The translations under genes and the position numbers were made by a program. From Methanomassiliicoccus sp. (GTDB lineage: Archaea; Thermoplasmatota; Thermoplasmata; Methanomassiliicoccales; Methanomassiliicoccaceae), in the NCBI GenBank assembly GCA_033485155.1, contig JAWQJJ010000001.1, forward strand, positions 372,001-436,000: DNA of 64,000 nucleotides, in the 5' to 3' direction. A model generated the notes under the pieces. The model had not been told where the DNA came from. It saw only the letters and a list, made by a program, of their open reading frames with translations, and searched no databases. This document shows, in pieces, positions 34,940 through 44,581 of this stretch (its first letter is position 1; each line of letters begins with the position of its first letter).

Positions 34940-35503
34940 TCAGTCTTCCATGAACGCGCCGATCTTCGACTTCTTGATCTTCTGGTGCAATTTGAGGAAC
35001 CCGTCGATGAGAGCCTCTGGCCTCGGGGGGCAACCGGGGATGTAGACGTCCACCGGGATGAAAGTGTCAACGCCCTGGACCACATTGTAGGAATCGTACC
35101 ACGGGCCGCCGGAGATGGCGCATTCGCCCATGGCGATGGTCCACTTGGGTTCGGGCATCTCCTCGTAGAGTCGCCGGAGGGATGGCCTCAGCTTCTTGGT
35201 GACCCAGCCATTGACCAGCAAGACATCGCACTGCCTTGGTGAGGATCTGAAGACCAGCCCCAGCCTCTCGTTGTCATAACGGGGACCGGAGCAGGCAGCC
35301 ATCTCCAGGGCGCAGCACGCAATGCCGAAGTGCAGCGGGTACATCGAGTTACGGACGCCCCAGTTCAGAAGGGGATCCATCGTCTTGTCGAGCGCCTTCT
35401 TTACGCCGGTGGCGCGGACGATGTCGTCCATGACGTTCGTGGACCACGCCACGAACTCCTTGGCGCTCATTGCGATAGCATTGGGGTACGCGCTCAAATC
35501 CAT
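34940..35503 (-). CDS. fpoB: Fpo/Nuo complex subunit B (N2 cluster)
   Basis: 187 residues with the N2 [4Fe-4S] ligands: the tandem CC in IACCALEM, the Cys in MGECAISGG and CPPRPEAL near the C-terminus. It passes electrons from FpoI to the membrane carrier. It overlaps fpoA by 10 nt. Confidence 0.96.
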   Translation of the reverse strand: MDLSAYPNAIAMSAKEFVAWSTNVMDDIVRATGVKKALDKTMDPLLNWGVRNSMYPLHFGIACCALEMAACSGPRYDNERLGLVFRSSPRQCDVLLVNGWVTKKLRPSLRRLYEEMPEPKWTIAMGECAISGGPWYDSYNVVQGVDTFIPVDVYIPGCPPRPEALIDGFLKLHQKIKKSKIGAFMED

Positions 35504-35853
35504 ATTCTCTCCTCCTTCTTTAGGGCGTAGAACACCCCAACCAGGAGCAATCCGAAGAAGGCAAGCATCAGCATCTTTGCGTCAAAGGAGAGGTTGGCGA
35601 AGTCCAAGGCCCAGATCATCAAGAAAATGGTCACAATGTCAAAAACAACGAAAATGATTGCGAACATATAGAACTGGAAATGGAACTGGACCCGGGCTAC
35701 TCCGATGGGGACCTCACCGCACTCGTAGGTCTCCCGCTTCAAAGCCGTCATTCTGGTAGGTCTGAAGAATTTCGTCATCCAGAACGCAAAAGCGGGCGTG
35801 CCTAGAGCTATAACTGCAAAGATTGCTATTGGCAAATAGGTGTCCAAGAGCAT
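35494..35853 (-). CDS. fpoA: Fpo/Nuo complex membrane subunit A
   Basis: 119 residues, three helices, with the NuoA motif [13 protein letters not shown] and the acidic [11 protein letters not shown] helix. It is the first gene of the 12-gene operon. A TATA box lies 26 nt upstream of the ATG, so the transcript is probably leaderless. Confidence 0.95.
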   Translation of the reverse strand: MLLDTYLPIAIFAVIALGTPAFAFWMTKFFRPTRMTALKRETYECGEVPIGVARVQFHFQFYMFAIIFVVFDIVTIFLMIWALDFANLSFDAKMLMLAFFGLLLVGVFYALKKEERIWI

Positions 35854-35875
35854 TGATGCGAGAATAGTAAGCCTC

Positions 35876-35881
35876 TATAAA
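35876..35881 (-). promoter_or_regulatory. TATA box of the fpo operon
   Basis: On the minus strand TTTATA within CGTATTTATAG, centred 26 nt before the fpoA ATG at 35853. It implies a leaderless fpo transcript. Confidence 0.6.
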
Positions 35882-36098
35882 TACGTTATCCGGCGTTAAC
35901 AATCTGGCCATTCTGGATGGGTGCCATTGGAGGCCAAAAAAGGGTACAAATTTGACAAAAATAAAACACGTATTATCAAAGAACGGAATATGATAATGTC
36001 CTGTCCCAACCACCTCTCCCCGCCCCCGCGAGGACTGTGGAAAGTATAAGTGCCTCGGCCTATAAGTTCGATTTTAAGAATGGAGAGGAGTGCGGAAC

Positions 36099-36656
36099 AT
36101 GAGGGTCGCGATATTCACCGAGGACATGTACGAGGACGTCGAGTTTTGGTATCCCTACTACCGCCTCAAGGAGGCAGGGCACCACCCGGTAGTGATCGGT
36201 TCCGGTCGAAAGGAAGGCTTCGAGGGCAAGCACGGAGTGCCTAACAAGGCCGATATGTCGATCAAGGACGCCCGTTCTGCGGACTTCGACGCAGTGGTGG
36301 TCCCGGGAGGCTACGCTCCCGACAAGATGCGTCTGCACCCAGAGTTCGCGCAGCTCGTACGCCTGGTGCACGATGAGGGCAAACTGGTGGCATCGCTGTG
36401 CCACGGCCCGTGGATCCTAGCGTCGGCGGGCATCCTGAACGGGCGCAAGGTCACTTGCTGGCCATCCCTCAAGGACGACATGATGAACGCCGGGGCGCGG
36501 TACCAGGACCAGGCGGTCGTGGTCGACGGAAACATCATCACCTCGCGCATGCCCGACGACCTGCCCGTGTTCATGGCTGAGGTGGTCCGCTTCCTCGGGC
36601 CGGGTCAGGAAGCGAGGGGCGAGCGGATCACCACGGTCTCGGCAAGCGGCCGTTGA
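36099..36656 (+). CDS. DJ-1/PfpI-family protein
   Basis: 185 residues. The nucleophile-elbow Cys with following His (SLCHGPW, about residue 105), an N-terminal acidic residue (TEDMYEDVEF) and VVPGGYAPDKMR match the PfpI/DJ-1 family, which includes glyoxalase-like, deglycase-like and protease-like members. The exact activity is unknown. ATG 36099 follows GGAGAGG; GTG 36090 is the alternative. A TATA-like CCTATAAG is near 36059. Confidence 0.88.
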   Translation: MRVAIFTEDMYEDVEFWYPYYRLKEAGHHPVVIGSGRKEGFEGKHGVPNKADMSIKDARSADFDAVVVPGGYAPDKMRLHPEFAQLVRLVHDEGKLVASLCHGPWILASAGILNGRKVTCWPSLKDDMMNAGARYQDQAVVVDGNIITSRMPDDLPVFMAEVVRFLGPGQEARGERITTVSASGR

Positions 36657-36737
36657 CCGGGTGACAGGTTTAAGACATATCGGACCATTAATGCCCCGTC
36701 AACACGCCGCACGGGCGTCACATACATTGGTGATATG

Positions 36738-37547
36738 ATGAGCAAGAGGTTCGGGTTCATTGGTGCCGGCAACATGGCCGAGGCGATGATGAAAGGTATG
36801 ATATCTTCAGGCGTATGCACCCCCAGCGAGCTCATCGCCAGCGAGGTCGTTCCCGAGCGACGGGACTATGTGGCCCGCACTCTGGGGATATCGGTCACCG
36901 CCGATAACGTGGAGGTGGTCAGGGAGGCCAACACCATCGTGCTGGCAGTGAAGCCCAATATCGTCGCTCCGGTCCTCGACGAGCTGAAGCCAATGCTCGG
37001 GGCGGACCATCTGGTGATCTCAATCGCCGCGGGGGTCAAGATCTCGTTCATCGAGGCTCACCTCAACTGGGGAGTAAGGGTCATCCGGGTGATGCCCAAC
37101 CAGCCCTGCCTGGTAGGGGCTTCAGCCTCTGCCTTTGCCTTGGGCAAGTCGGCTAAGAAGGAGGACAAGGACACCGTGCAGAAGATCCTCGACTCCGTAG
37201 GGGTCGCCTTCGCCATGGACGAGAAGCTGCTCGATGCCGTCACCGGCCTGAGCGGTAGCGGCCCGGCGTACATCTACCTAGTCATCGAGGCCCTGGCCGA
37301 CGGCGGGGTGCTGGCCGGTCTGCCGCGGGACGTGGCCCAGACCCTGGCGGCCCAGACCGTGCTGGGTGCGGCCAAGACGGTGCTCGAGGTGAAGGGCCAT
37401 CCGGCGCAGTTCAAGGACATGGTCACCTCGCCGGCGGGCACCACCATCGAGGGCATGCGGGTGCTGGAAGAGGCGGCAGTGCGCGGGGCGTTCATGGATG
37501 CGGTGGACGCCGCCACCAAGCGGTCCCAGGAGCTGGGTAAGAGCTAA
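36738..37547 (+). CDS. proC: Pyrroline-5-carboxylate reductase
   Basis: 269 residues. The Rossmann motif [15 protein letters not shown] (residues ~5-19), VKPN, IAAGV and the C-terminal [14 protein letters not shown] signature identify ProC, the last step of proline synthesis. ATG 36738 (MSKRFG) follows GGTGATATG; ATG 36735 is adjacent and equally possible. It overlaps the convergent radical SAM gene by 4 nt. No proA or proB is nearby. Confidence 0.94.
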   Translation: MSKRFGFIGAGNMAEAMMKGMISSGVCTPSELIASEVVPERRDYVARTLGISVTADNVEVVREANTIVLAVKPNIVAPVLDELKPMLGADHLVISIAAGVKISFIEAHLNWGVRVIRVMPNQPCLVGASASAFALGKSAKKEDKDTVQKILDSVGVAFAMDEKLLDAVTGLSGSGPAYIYLVIEALADGGVLAGLPRDVAQTLAAQTVLGAAKTVLEVKGHPAQFKDMVTSPAGTTIEGMRVLEEAAVRGAFMDAVDAATKRSQELGKS

Positions 37548-39271
37548 CCGGACCTCGGTCTCCGCCGGAACACCAGGGAGTACATCACTTTGGGGATGGA
37601 ACGGAACACGCTGGGGGAATCCCATTCCAGGTCCCTCTTCTGGCAGATGGTCGATTCCATGAGATCATCGCCCCTCTGCTTTAACCTCGCCAAGGTGGCC
37701 TCCCTTTCATTTCGATCCTTCAGCTCCATGGCCAGGTCGACCTCGCCCATAAGCTGGCGGGCGTCCATGGACCTCGCCTCCCTTTCTTTCAGCTCTTCGG
37801 CGGTCATGAGGCCGACCTCGACCCGGACCTGATTGAGGAGATCCGCGGCGTCGTAGGACGCCTGAACGATCTGGTCCCTTGTGAGGTTGACGGTCTCGTA
37901 CGACAGCACATCCCTCCAGTTGGGGTTCTCCAGCCGGGCCCGGTGCTCCTCCAGGGTGCGGGCAAACAGGCGGTAGCCGAACTTCCCGGGGTTCTCGAAG
38001 GCGAAGCTGCCAGGGTCCAGGAACGGAGCGAGGGGGGAGGTATATATCAGGAGACGGTGGTCGTTGCCGTTCTGAGCGTACAGCTTGCGAGTGTAGTTAG
38101 CGGACTCGATGGCCGAGGAAGGGGTCTGCTCGGGCAGGCCGATCATGAAGAACATATCGAACCGCTGGCAGTCGTTGGCCAGTGCGTTGCTTATGCTCTT
38201 CTCCATCGACGCGTTGTCGAACCGCCGCCCCAGGGCATTTCGGACCTTCTCCTCGTGGGAGTCCGGTGAGAACTGAATGGAGTAGCGGTCGAAGGTCTGC
38301 CGGGCCTCCTCGAAGTAGGAGGCGGGGGCGGGGGTGAACAGCTCCAGGACGACGTTGTCGTCCACGCCCAGCTCGCGGCACCGGCGGAAGAACCGCTCCG
38401 AATAACGGTCCCCGTTCTGCCTGACGTCACCGACAACAAAGACCGGGGCATCGATGAACGCTTGCACGTCGGCGATGTCCTGGGCCACGTTCTCCGGGCT
38501 GCGGAAGGCGGGCCGGGTCCGACCCAGCACTCTGCGCATAGCTCCGCAGCTGCCGCCGCAGACCGCGCAGCTCTGGTTGCATCCACGGACGGTGAACACC
38601 GCGGTCAGCGGGTAGCGGTCCCAGTCCTTGAACGGCTTGGCTCCCTCAAGGTCGCGGTGCCTGATCACCGACTTGATGATCCAGCCGTAGTCGATGTCCA
38701 AGTAGTCGAGGTCCTCCGGCACGCAGGTTAGGGGGTTCACGGTAACCTTGCCGTCCCTCTTCCAGGTCAGGTTGGGGACCGAGGACAGGTCCCCGCCCTT
38801 CTCCAGCGCAGCCATGAGATTGGCCAGGGGCTCTTCGACGGAGTCACCTCTTAGCACAAGGTCCACTTGAGGGTAGGTTATGAGCTCCTCGTGGAAATAG
38901 GAGGACGAGAACCCGCCGAACAGTACCTTGGACTCAGGGTGCAGCTTCTTGACGATATCGGCCACCGCCAGCGAGCCGTGGGCGTGGGGGAGCCAGTGGA
39001 GATCGATGCCGAAGACGTCCGCGCGCAGCTTGCCCAGCAGGGCCTCGACGTCCAGCCGGCGATCGTTCAGCATCATGCTGGCCAGATTGATGATGCGCAC
39101 CCGGTAGCCTTCCTTGCTCAGCCGATTGGCCATGGTGGTGAAGCCGAAGGGGTACATCTCGAAGACCGGGGTCGACGGCACCAGATCGCTTACCGGGCCG
39201 TAGAAGATGGAGCGCTTCCTGAAATCGTAGACGCTGGGAGCATGTAAGAAGATGATGTCTTCCCGGTGCAT
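37544..39271 (-). CDS. B12-binding-domain radical SAM protein (Ta0216-like)
   Basis: 575 residues. The N-terminal ~170 residues look like a cobalamin-binding Rossmann domain, although the DxHxxG motif is replaced by [10 protein letters not shown]. The radical SAM core has [10 protein letters not shown] (about residue 223). The C-terminal ~130 residues are charged and helical. It resembles the B12/radical SAM protein family named after Thermoplasma Ta0216, whose function is not known. It is downstream of uppS on the same strand, so a lipid or cofactor role is possible but not shown. Confidence 0.82.
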   Translation of the reverse strand: MHREDIIFLHAPSVYDFRKRSIFYGPVSDLVPSTPVFEMYPFGFTTMANRLSKEGYRVRIINLASMMLNDRRLDVEALLGKLRADVFGIDLHWLPHAHGSLAVADIVKKLHPESKVLFGGFSSSYFHEELITYPQVDLVLRGDSVEEPLANLMAALEKGGDLSSVPNLTWKRDGKVTVNPLTCVPEDLDYLDIDYGWIIKSVIRHRDLEGAKPFKDWDRYPLTAVFTVRGCNQSCAVCGGSCGAMRRVLGRTRPAFRSPENVAQDIADVQAFIDAPVFVVGDVRQNGDRYSERFFRRCRELGVDDNVVLELFTPAPASYFEEARQTFDRYSIQFSPDSHEEKVRNALGRRFDNASMEKSISNALANDCQRFDMFFMIGLPEQTPSSAIESANYTRKLYAQNGNDHRLLIYTSPLAPFLDPGSFAFENPGKFGYRLFARTLEEHRARLENPNWRDVLSYETVNLTRDQIVQASYDAADLLNQVRVEVGLMTAEELKEREARSMDARQLMGEVDLAMELKDRNEREATLARLKQRGDDLMESTICQKRDLEWDSPSVFRSIPKVMYSLVFRRRPRSG

Positions 39272-39321
39272 GGGCTACCTCTGAACTAGATGGGCTAAGG
39301 TAGGTCGCTACAAATAGGTTG

Positions 39322-40134
39322 TTATTTCCCGAACCTGCGCTGCCGCAGCTGGTAGGAGCGGATGGCCCTCAGGAAATCGATCTTGCGGAAGCCAGGCCAG
39401 TAGACGTCGGTGAAGTATAGTTCGGCGTAGGCCAGCTGCCATAGCAGGAAGTTGGAGATGCGCTCCTCGCCTGAGGTCCGCAATATGAGGTCGGGGTCTG
39501 GGAAGTCCGCAGTGTATAGATAGTTGGAGAAGGTCCGTTCGTCGATATCGTCGACCTCCAGCTCCCCATCTTTGACCTTCTGGGCGATCTGCTTGATGGC
39601 CTGGATGATCTCCTGCCGCGAACCGTAGGCGGTGGCGATGTTGTAAAAATAGTTCGAGTATCCTGCGGTCTTCCTCTCGGCGTAGTCGATAGCCTCTTTG
39701 ACGTTATCTGGCAGAAGGTCCTTCTGGCCCAGCACGGTGACCTTGATCTGGTAGCGGTGGACGCGCTCATCATCGCCCAGCCGGTAGAAGTTGTCCTCGA
39801 ACAGCTTCATCAGGCTCTCCACCTCATCGAGGTCTCGCTTGAGGTTCTCGGTGGAGAACGCGTACACCGTAAGGACCTTCACTCCCAGCTCCATGCACCA
39901 ATCCAGAAGCTCCTCCAGCTTGTCCTTCCCCTTGGCGTGACCCTCGGCTGTGGTAAGGCCGAACTCCTTGGCGAAGCGGCGGTTGCCGTCCATGATGACC
40001 GCCACGTGGTTAGGCATCTTACTCTCCCGGACCTCCTTCATCAGCCGCTTCTCGTAGGCGTTATATGCTGTGCTGGCAATGACTCTGGAGATCTCATCCT
40101 TGATCGCCTTGCCCTCCTCGTGCTCTTCGGACAT
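39322..40134 (-). CDS. uppS: Cis-prenyltransferase (undecaprenyl/tritrans-polycis-type diphosphate synthase)
   Basis: 270 residues with an archaeal N-terminal extension of ~40 residues before the catalytic HVAVIMDGNRRFAKE block. Other marks are the YAFSTENLKR motif and the C-terminal DLILRTSGEERISNFLLWQLAYAELYF. It makes the long polyprenyl carrier for glycan assembly. It lies 12 nt after the marker 11-like gene. Confidence 0.94.
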   Translation of the reverse strand: MSEEHEEGKAIKDEISRVIASTAYNAYEKRLMKEVRESKMPNHVAVIMDGNRRFAKEFGLTTAEGHAKGKDKLEELLDWCMELGVKVLTVYAFSTENLKRDLDEVESLMKLFEDNFYRLGDDERVHRYQIKVTVLGQKDLLPDNVKEAIDYAERKTAGYSNYFYNIATAYGSRQEIIQAIKQIAQKVKDGELEVDDIDERTFSNYLYTADFPDPDLILRTSGEERISNFLLWQLAYAELYFTDVYWPGFRKIDFLRAIRSYQLRQRRFGK

Positions 40135-40146
40135 GACCGTTCCGGC

Positions 40147-41100
40147 CTACCGCAATGCATCCTCGGGCAGTCCAGCCGCTTCCAACCCCAGGTCGAAGCA
40201 GCCGATCCCGGCCACCGCCCCGATGGTCCCCCGCTTACCGGTGACCTCGACCAGGCGCACGCCGTTGCGCTCGGCCACCCCTCGGGCCTCCTCGACCTTG
40301 AGGATCTCCCGCTTGGCCTTCCTGCCGTAGCTCACGACCTCCTCCGGGACCTTGAGGCCCTGGAAGACGGCGAGAGTGGTGTTCTCGCTCACAGTATGGT
40401 CCTTGATGAACTTGATGACTTCCTCGGTCAATGCCGGGACGTCCCCTTCCGCGACGGCAAATGAGACCCCTACCGCCACGCAGTTGGTGGTCTTCTCCGG
40501 CACATTGGGGTTGAGCTGCACGATCTTGTGCTCAAGGTAATGCCCCAGCTTTATCGCTCTGGCCATCTGGAGCATGAGAACCCACGATGCCCCCTTCTCC
40601 TTGGTGTCGGTGTCGTCTACGGAATAGATTACCCGGACCAGCTTAGGGGTGACCACGCTGACCTCGACCCGGTGGGCGCCTCCGATCTTGACATCATCGG
40701 GGTATACTGCCTCGATGGTCCCGGGCCCCTGAGGCATGCATGCCCCTATTCCAACGCTGGCTCCGGCCAGGCCGACCCAGGTGGTGATGACCCGGTCGCC
40801 CTCGACCCGCAGCGCCTTCAGACCCTGGCCTCCCACATCCTTTGACGCGGGGCCGAAGCTGACCTCCCGTTCGCCGATGATCGCATCCATGATCAGGGTG
40901 GTGCCCTCGACCCGAATGTCGGTGAGCGCTCCTCCCGCCCGCCGGCGGTTCGCCGCGTCCCATTCCACCGGGCCCTTGGCCATGCACTCTTCGATGATGG
41001 TAGCCACGCCGTTCCTCTCATCCACCAGGGTATAGATGCCCTTGCAGAACAATTTGCCGTACTTGCTGGTTATCTGGTCTGGCGTCAATACAACGGACAT
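40147..41100 (-). CDS. Methanogenesis marker protein 11-like
   Basis: 317 residues with a YSVDDTDTKEKGASW motif resembling the DDTD catalytic region of TiaS, followed by LNPNVPEKTTNC. Length and layout match methanogenesis marker 11, a protein of unknown role found mostly in methanogens. It is the main hint of methanogenic ancestry in this window besides the Fpo complex. The marker assignment is from memory of motifs; a TiaS-related protein of other function is the alternative. Confidence 0.65.
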   Translation of the reverse strand: MSVVLTPDQITSKYGKLFCKGIYTLVDERNGVATIIEECMAKGPVEWDAANRRRAGGALTDIRVEGTTLIMDAIIGEREVSFGPASKDVGGQGLKALRVEGDRVITTWVGLAGASVGIGACMPQGPGTIEAVYPDDVKIGGAHRVEVSVVTPKLVRVIYSVDDTDTKEKGASWVLMLQMARAIKLGHYLEHKIVQLNPNVPEKTTNCVAVGVSFAVAEGDVPALTEEVIKFIKDHTVSENTTLAVFQGLKVPEEVVSYGRKAKREILKVEEARGVAERNGVRLVEVTGKRGTIGAVAGIGCFDLGLEAAGLPEDALR

Positions 41101-41208
41101 AGGGACACGCCCTCCAGCGGGTAACGCCTTTAATACTGATATCCATAAAAAGACTTTCCTTGAGGCCCCTTACCTCCAAGACCGGCGTGTCCGGCCTGGC
41201 CGTGGAGG

Positions 41209-42060
41209 TCACTCCAGGACGGCGACGTTCCTGGCCGGTAGGTCGCTGAGGTTGAGCAACATCGAACGTCCAGTGCGGTCATCACGGTAGATCATGAATC
41301 GACCCTTGACGCCCAGCACCTCGCCGCGATGAACTCCCTCGGTCCTCGCCGCTTGGGGTGGGGACCTCGGCATCGTCCGCAGCGGATAGGCGTCGAGGAA
41401 CGTGAGCTCAGCCTCCACAGGCTGCCGCCAGCGGCCGATGCGATCGAGATAATGCTCATGCACATGCTGCATCGCCTCCTTCGAGGGCCGCCCGGTCCAC
41501 GTCCTCGCCACCCTCGAGATCCTGATCTCCTGAGGGATCTTGAAACGACGGGATGTTTCTTTTTCTAGGGTCCGGGCCTCCCGACGGTCCCGGCACTCGA
41601 AGATCGGCCGCACCGCGTCCGCCCCCTGCTCGATGGCCCGCTCCCTCAGCCTCGAGGCGCTGGTCATGCCCACCTTGATAAGGTTGCCGAAGGAGGCGAG
41701 GTACACCAGATGCCTCCGGACGCAGAACTCGGGATGATCGCAACGGTCTCCGTTGCATTGTGGCTCGAAGACACAATCAAGCACCGGGATCCAGGGCGCA
41801 GCGCACGCTTGGCAGGTCTCGAACCGACCAACCCGCCGGTCGGCAGGACAGGGGCGGTAGCCATGCTCGTCGAACCGCCCCACGCACGTCCTCTCGCCCC
41901 CCACGGCGAGGGCAAGGCGGTCGAGGGGCAGCTCATCGACCTTGCGGGCCGCCCGATCATAAATGGTAAGATGCGGTTCAAAATCGTCCCAGTGGTAGGA
42001 CAGGATGTGCTTGTCGAGCGGGAACGCCGCCTCCCCGCCCTGAACCGCGCGCTCAGGCAT
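41209..42060 (-). CDS. DUF2797 protein, Cys-rich with GIY-YIG-like region
   Basis: 283 residues. The N-terminal half has many Cys (CVGRFDEHGYRPCP, CQACAAP, CNGDRCDHPEFC) likely to bind zinc. The middle has YLASFGNLIKVGMTSASRLRERAIEQGAD, a GIY-YIG nuclease-like stretch. This is the DUF2797 family; its function is unknown, though nucleic-acid contact is likely. Confidence 0.82.
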   Translation of the reverse strand: MPERAVQGGEAAFPLDKHILSYHWDDFEPHLTIYDRAARKVDELPLDRLALAVGGERTCVGRFDEHGYRPCPADRRVGRFETCQACAAPWIPVLDCVFEPQCNGDRCDHPEFCVRRHLVYLASFGNLIKVGMTSASRLRERAIEQGADAVRPIFECRDRREARTLEKETSRRFKIPQEIRISRVARTWTGRPSKEAMQHVHEHYLDRIGRWRQPVEAELTFLDAYPLRTMPRSPPQAARTEGVHRGEVLGVKGRFMIYRDDRTGRSMLLNLSDLPARNVAVLE

Positions 42061-42107
42061 GCTTCAGAAGTGAGCGGGGAGCGTTATCATTCTTACGGTA
42101 GGGAGGC

Positions 42108-42782
42108 TCAATCGGTCTCCTCTTCTTCCACCACGAGCTCCTCCTCTTCGGCCTTCCGCAGGAAGTCTGCAGGGACCTCTCGGACCAGGAAGACGGTGCG
42201 GGCGGCCCTCTGGACCTCGACCCCCGAGGCGATGAGCGCCACGGTATCGATCTCCAGGATGATGGGCTCGTCGGTGCGTACCTGGCCGGCCTTGAGGGCA
42301 TCGCCGTAGGTCTTGGAGAGGTGGACCATCTTGCGGTCGGACGGCTTCAGGCCGGTCTCCAGAATAATGTCTGCTTCTTCGGGAGTGGTCGGATAGAACA
42401 GCGCCTCGGGGATGTTGTCGGTCGGCAGCCTGAGGTCCAGGTTCAAGGAGTGACCGTAGGTCGCTCGGATCAAGTCGTTGCTCACCTGATACCGCCCCTT
42501 GGGGTCCGTCTCAATGAGCGCGATGATGTGGTGCGGCCTGAGCCAGTGATAGCGGGGGTTGTACCGCTTGATCGCGGCTATGAAATCCCGGATGGAGACG
42601 AAGCCTTGCTCGTCCATCTTCAGGTTGAACTTGTCAGGGAAGTGGCGGAGAGCTCCGGCCATGGTCCTTCCGATCCGCTCGAGCTCCTCGTCGCTCATCA
42701 GGAATCGGCCCTCCTCGCCGCAGACCGGGCACTTCTCGCCCCGGAAGTATCCGTGTTCGGTGCACTCTCTCAGCATCTGCAT
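42108..42782 (-). CDS. kptA: RNA 2'-phosphotransferase, KptA/Tpt1 family
   Basis: 224 residues. An N-terminal zinc-finger-like part (ECTEHG...KCPVCG) precedes the KptA core: LRHFPDKFNL, DEQGFVSIRDFI, IRATYGHSLNLDL and MVHLSKTYGDAL. KptA removes a 2'-phosphate using NAD+. Start ATG 42782 or 42776: the TATA-like box on the minus strand (42802-42807) sets transcription near 42780, so a leaderless start is likely. In archaea without a 2'-phosphate ligation step the natural substrate is not settled. Confidence 0.9.
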   Translation of the reverse strand: MQMLRECTEHGYFRGEKCPVCGEEGRFLMSDEELERIGRTMAGALRHFPDKFNLKMDEQGFVSIRDFIAAIKRYNPRYHWLRPHHIIALIETDPKGRYQVSNDLIRATYGHSLNLDLRLPTDNIPEALFYPTTPEEADIILETGLKPSDRKMVHLSKTYGDALKAGQVRTDEPIILEIDTVALIASGVEVQRAARTVFLVREVPADFLRKAEEEELVVEEEETD

Positions 42783-42899
42783 GGGGTATGAACGCGAATT
42801 CTTAATAGTTTTCCATGGGCAGTACGCCCCCGCGGCCACATACCCGGAAGATTAATCTTTTAGAATTATTATAAATGATATTGAAAATATATCGAAACC

Positions 42900-42905
42900 T
42901 ATATA
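42900..42905 (+). promoter_or_regulatory. TATA box of the hypothetical gene at 42928
   Basis: TATATA centred 25-26 nt before ATG 42928, in an AT-rich gap between two divergent genes. Supports a leaderless transcript. Confidence 0.6.
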
Positions 42906-42927
42906 GGGGGCTTGCTACAAAGCAGGT

Positions 42928-43551
42928 ATGATGTTGGGCACCGAGTTGTCGGGGGTAAGCTCCCCGGCTCGCAGCGTGGAGAGCGCCGCCGGGAGTGAAA
43001 CGATTCTTCCTCCTCAGCTGCTGAGATGGATGTCGGTGGACAGGGGAGCCATGAATCGGTTCTTCCGGGGAGACCGCTCCACCGACCGTGACCGGTGCCC
43101 AGGTACCATGCCGGTGATGTTCCCGGCCGAGGTTCCCTACCTCCCCTCCGACACGGTGGCGGTGAGCATGGGTCCGCTGCCCCGCGAGGACATCATCGGG
43201 GAGTTTACCGATCTCTTCCGTGATGCCTGTCTTAAGAGGGATCCCGAGGTGATAATGGAGTCAGCTCTGTGGTTCTACTCCAACCCTCGCAACTTCGACC
43301 AGGCGGCGATGGGCGGTCTGTTGCCGCCGAGCGATGGAGCGCGGAGCGCCGCTAACGTTCAGGGCTCGGTGGTCATCATGGGAGGCCCCCCGGAGCTTAA
43401 GGGAAGGCAGATGGAGGGCACCATCGAGGTCCTGGGGCCGGGGGACGATCAATACGATTTCCTGCTCCAGGCCTGGAATCTATTCGTGGCCAGGAACGGC
43501 GGCGCGGCCAAGGGCGAAATGGACAGAGCATGTCTGTTTCGCATTGACTGA
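42928..43551 (+). CDS. Hypothetical protein
   Basis: 207 residues with no motif I recognise. The central part has PCxxR-free helical regions (DIIGEFTDLFRDACLKRDPEVIMESALWFYSNP) and a Gly-rich section before a C-terminal helix (DDQYDFLLQAWNLFVARNGG). The TATA box 26 nt upstream of ATG 42928 argues that it is a real, leaderless gene. It is monocistronic, convergent with folD. Confidence 0.55.
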   Translation: MMLGTELSGVSSPARSVESAAGSETILPPQLLRWMSVDRGAMNRFFRGDRSTDRDRCPGTMPVMFPAEVPYLPSDTVAVSMGPLPREDIIGEFTDLFRDACLKRDPEVIMESALWFYSNPRNFDQAAMGGLLPPSDGARSAANVQGSVVIMGGPPELKGRQMEGTIEVLGPGDDQYDFLLQAWNLFVARNGGAAKGEMDRACLFRID

Positions 43552-43581
43552 TTACCAGCTACAGGCCCCGCCGCTTCAGCC

Positions 43582-44472
43582 CTAGTATTCGACCCCAGCG
43601 GCCCGGCAGGCCGCCATCACCGCGTTCTTCATCAGCATGATCCTGGTCATGGGACCGACGCCTGCTGGCACCGGAGTGATGGCCGAAGCCTTCTGGGCTA
43701 CGGCGTCGAAGTCCACGTCGCCCACCCACCGGTAGCCGTTCTTGGCCGTGGGGTCCTCCACTCGGTTGGTGCCCACGTCAACGACCACCGCCCCTTCCTT
43801 GATCATGTCCGCTGTGATGAACTTCGGGGAACCAATGGCTGCGACGACGATGTCCCCGGTCCGCACGATGGCATCGAGGCCTTGAGTGCGCGAGTGGCAA
43901 ACCGTGACCGTGGCGTTGGAGCCCTTCCTCTTCTGCATAAGTATGGCTGCCAGCGGCTTGCCCACGATATTGCTGCGGCCGACGATGACCACGTGCTTGC
44001 CGTCGGGGTCGTTCCCGGAGTGGACCAGCATCTCCTGGATGCCGTGCGGGGTGGCCGGCAGGAACACAGGGTTGCCGATCAGCATCCTCCCGACGTTGAT
44101 GGGGTGGAAGCCATCGGCGTCCTTGGCCGGATCGATGCGCATGATGACCTTGTTCTCATCGATGTGCTTGGGAAGAGGCAGCTGCACGAGGAAGCCATGT
44201 ATGGCCGGATCGGCGTTAAGTTCGTCGACCGTCTCCAGCACCTTCGCCTCCGGCGTGTCCGCCGGCAGAAGGATGGTACGGGAGTAGATCCCTAGTTCCT
44301 GGCATGATTTGGCCTTGTTGCGGACGTACTGCTGGGATGCCGGGTCTTCTCCTACCAGCACAACGGCGAGACCCGGGATGACCCCCCGCTCCTTGAGCTC
44401 TGCAATCTTTATCCTCAGCTCCTGCTTTATCTGCTCCGCGACCTCGGGACCGTGAATGACATTGGCAACCAT
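43582..44472 (-). CDS. folD: Methylene-tetrahydrofolate dehydrogenase/cyclohydrolase
   Basis: 296 residues. The catalytic Lys sits in QQYVRNKAKSC (about residue 55), followed by FLVQLPLPKHI, the NADP-binding GRSNIVGKPLA motif and the PVPAGVGPMT C-terminal signature. FolD interconverts 5,10-methylene-, methenyl- and 10-formyl-tetrahydrofolate. With fhs and metF nearby it completes the folate C1 route here, in an archaeon where methanopterin would be the usual carrier. Confidence 0.95.
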   Translation of the reverse strand: MVANVIHGPEVAEQIKQELRIKIAELKERGVIPGLAVVLVGEDPASQQYVRNKAKSCQELGIYSRTILLPADTPEAKVLETVDELNADPAIHGFLVQLPLPKHIDENKVIMRIDPAKDADGFHPINVGRMLIGNPVFLPATPHGIQEMLVHSGNDPDGKHVVIVGRSNIVGKPLAAILMQKRKGSNATVTVCHSRTQGLDAIVRTGDIVVAAIGSPKFITADMIKEGAVVVDVGTNRVEDPTAKNGYRWVGDVDFDAVAQKASAITPVPAGVGPMTRIMLMKNAVMAACRAAGVEY

Positions 44473-44581
44473 CGGTGGGACCTCAGCACGGTAGGCACGG
44501 TGCGGTTCTTAATCTTGGCGTCGCCTCGCCGCAGGATCATGGTCCCACATGGCCACGAAAGCCTAGTGTCAGCCGCCGGGA

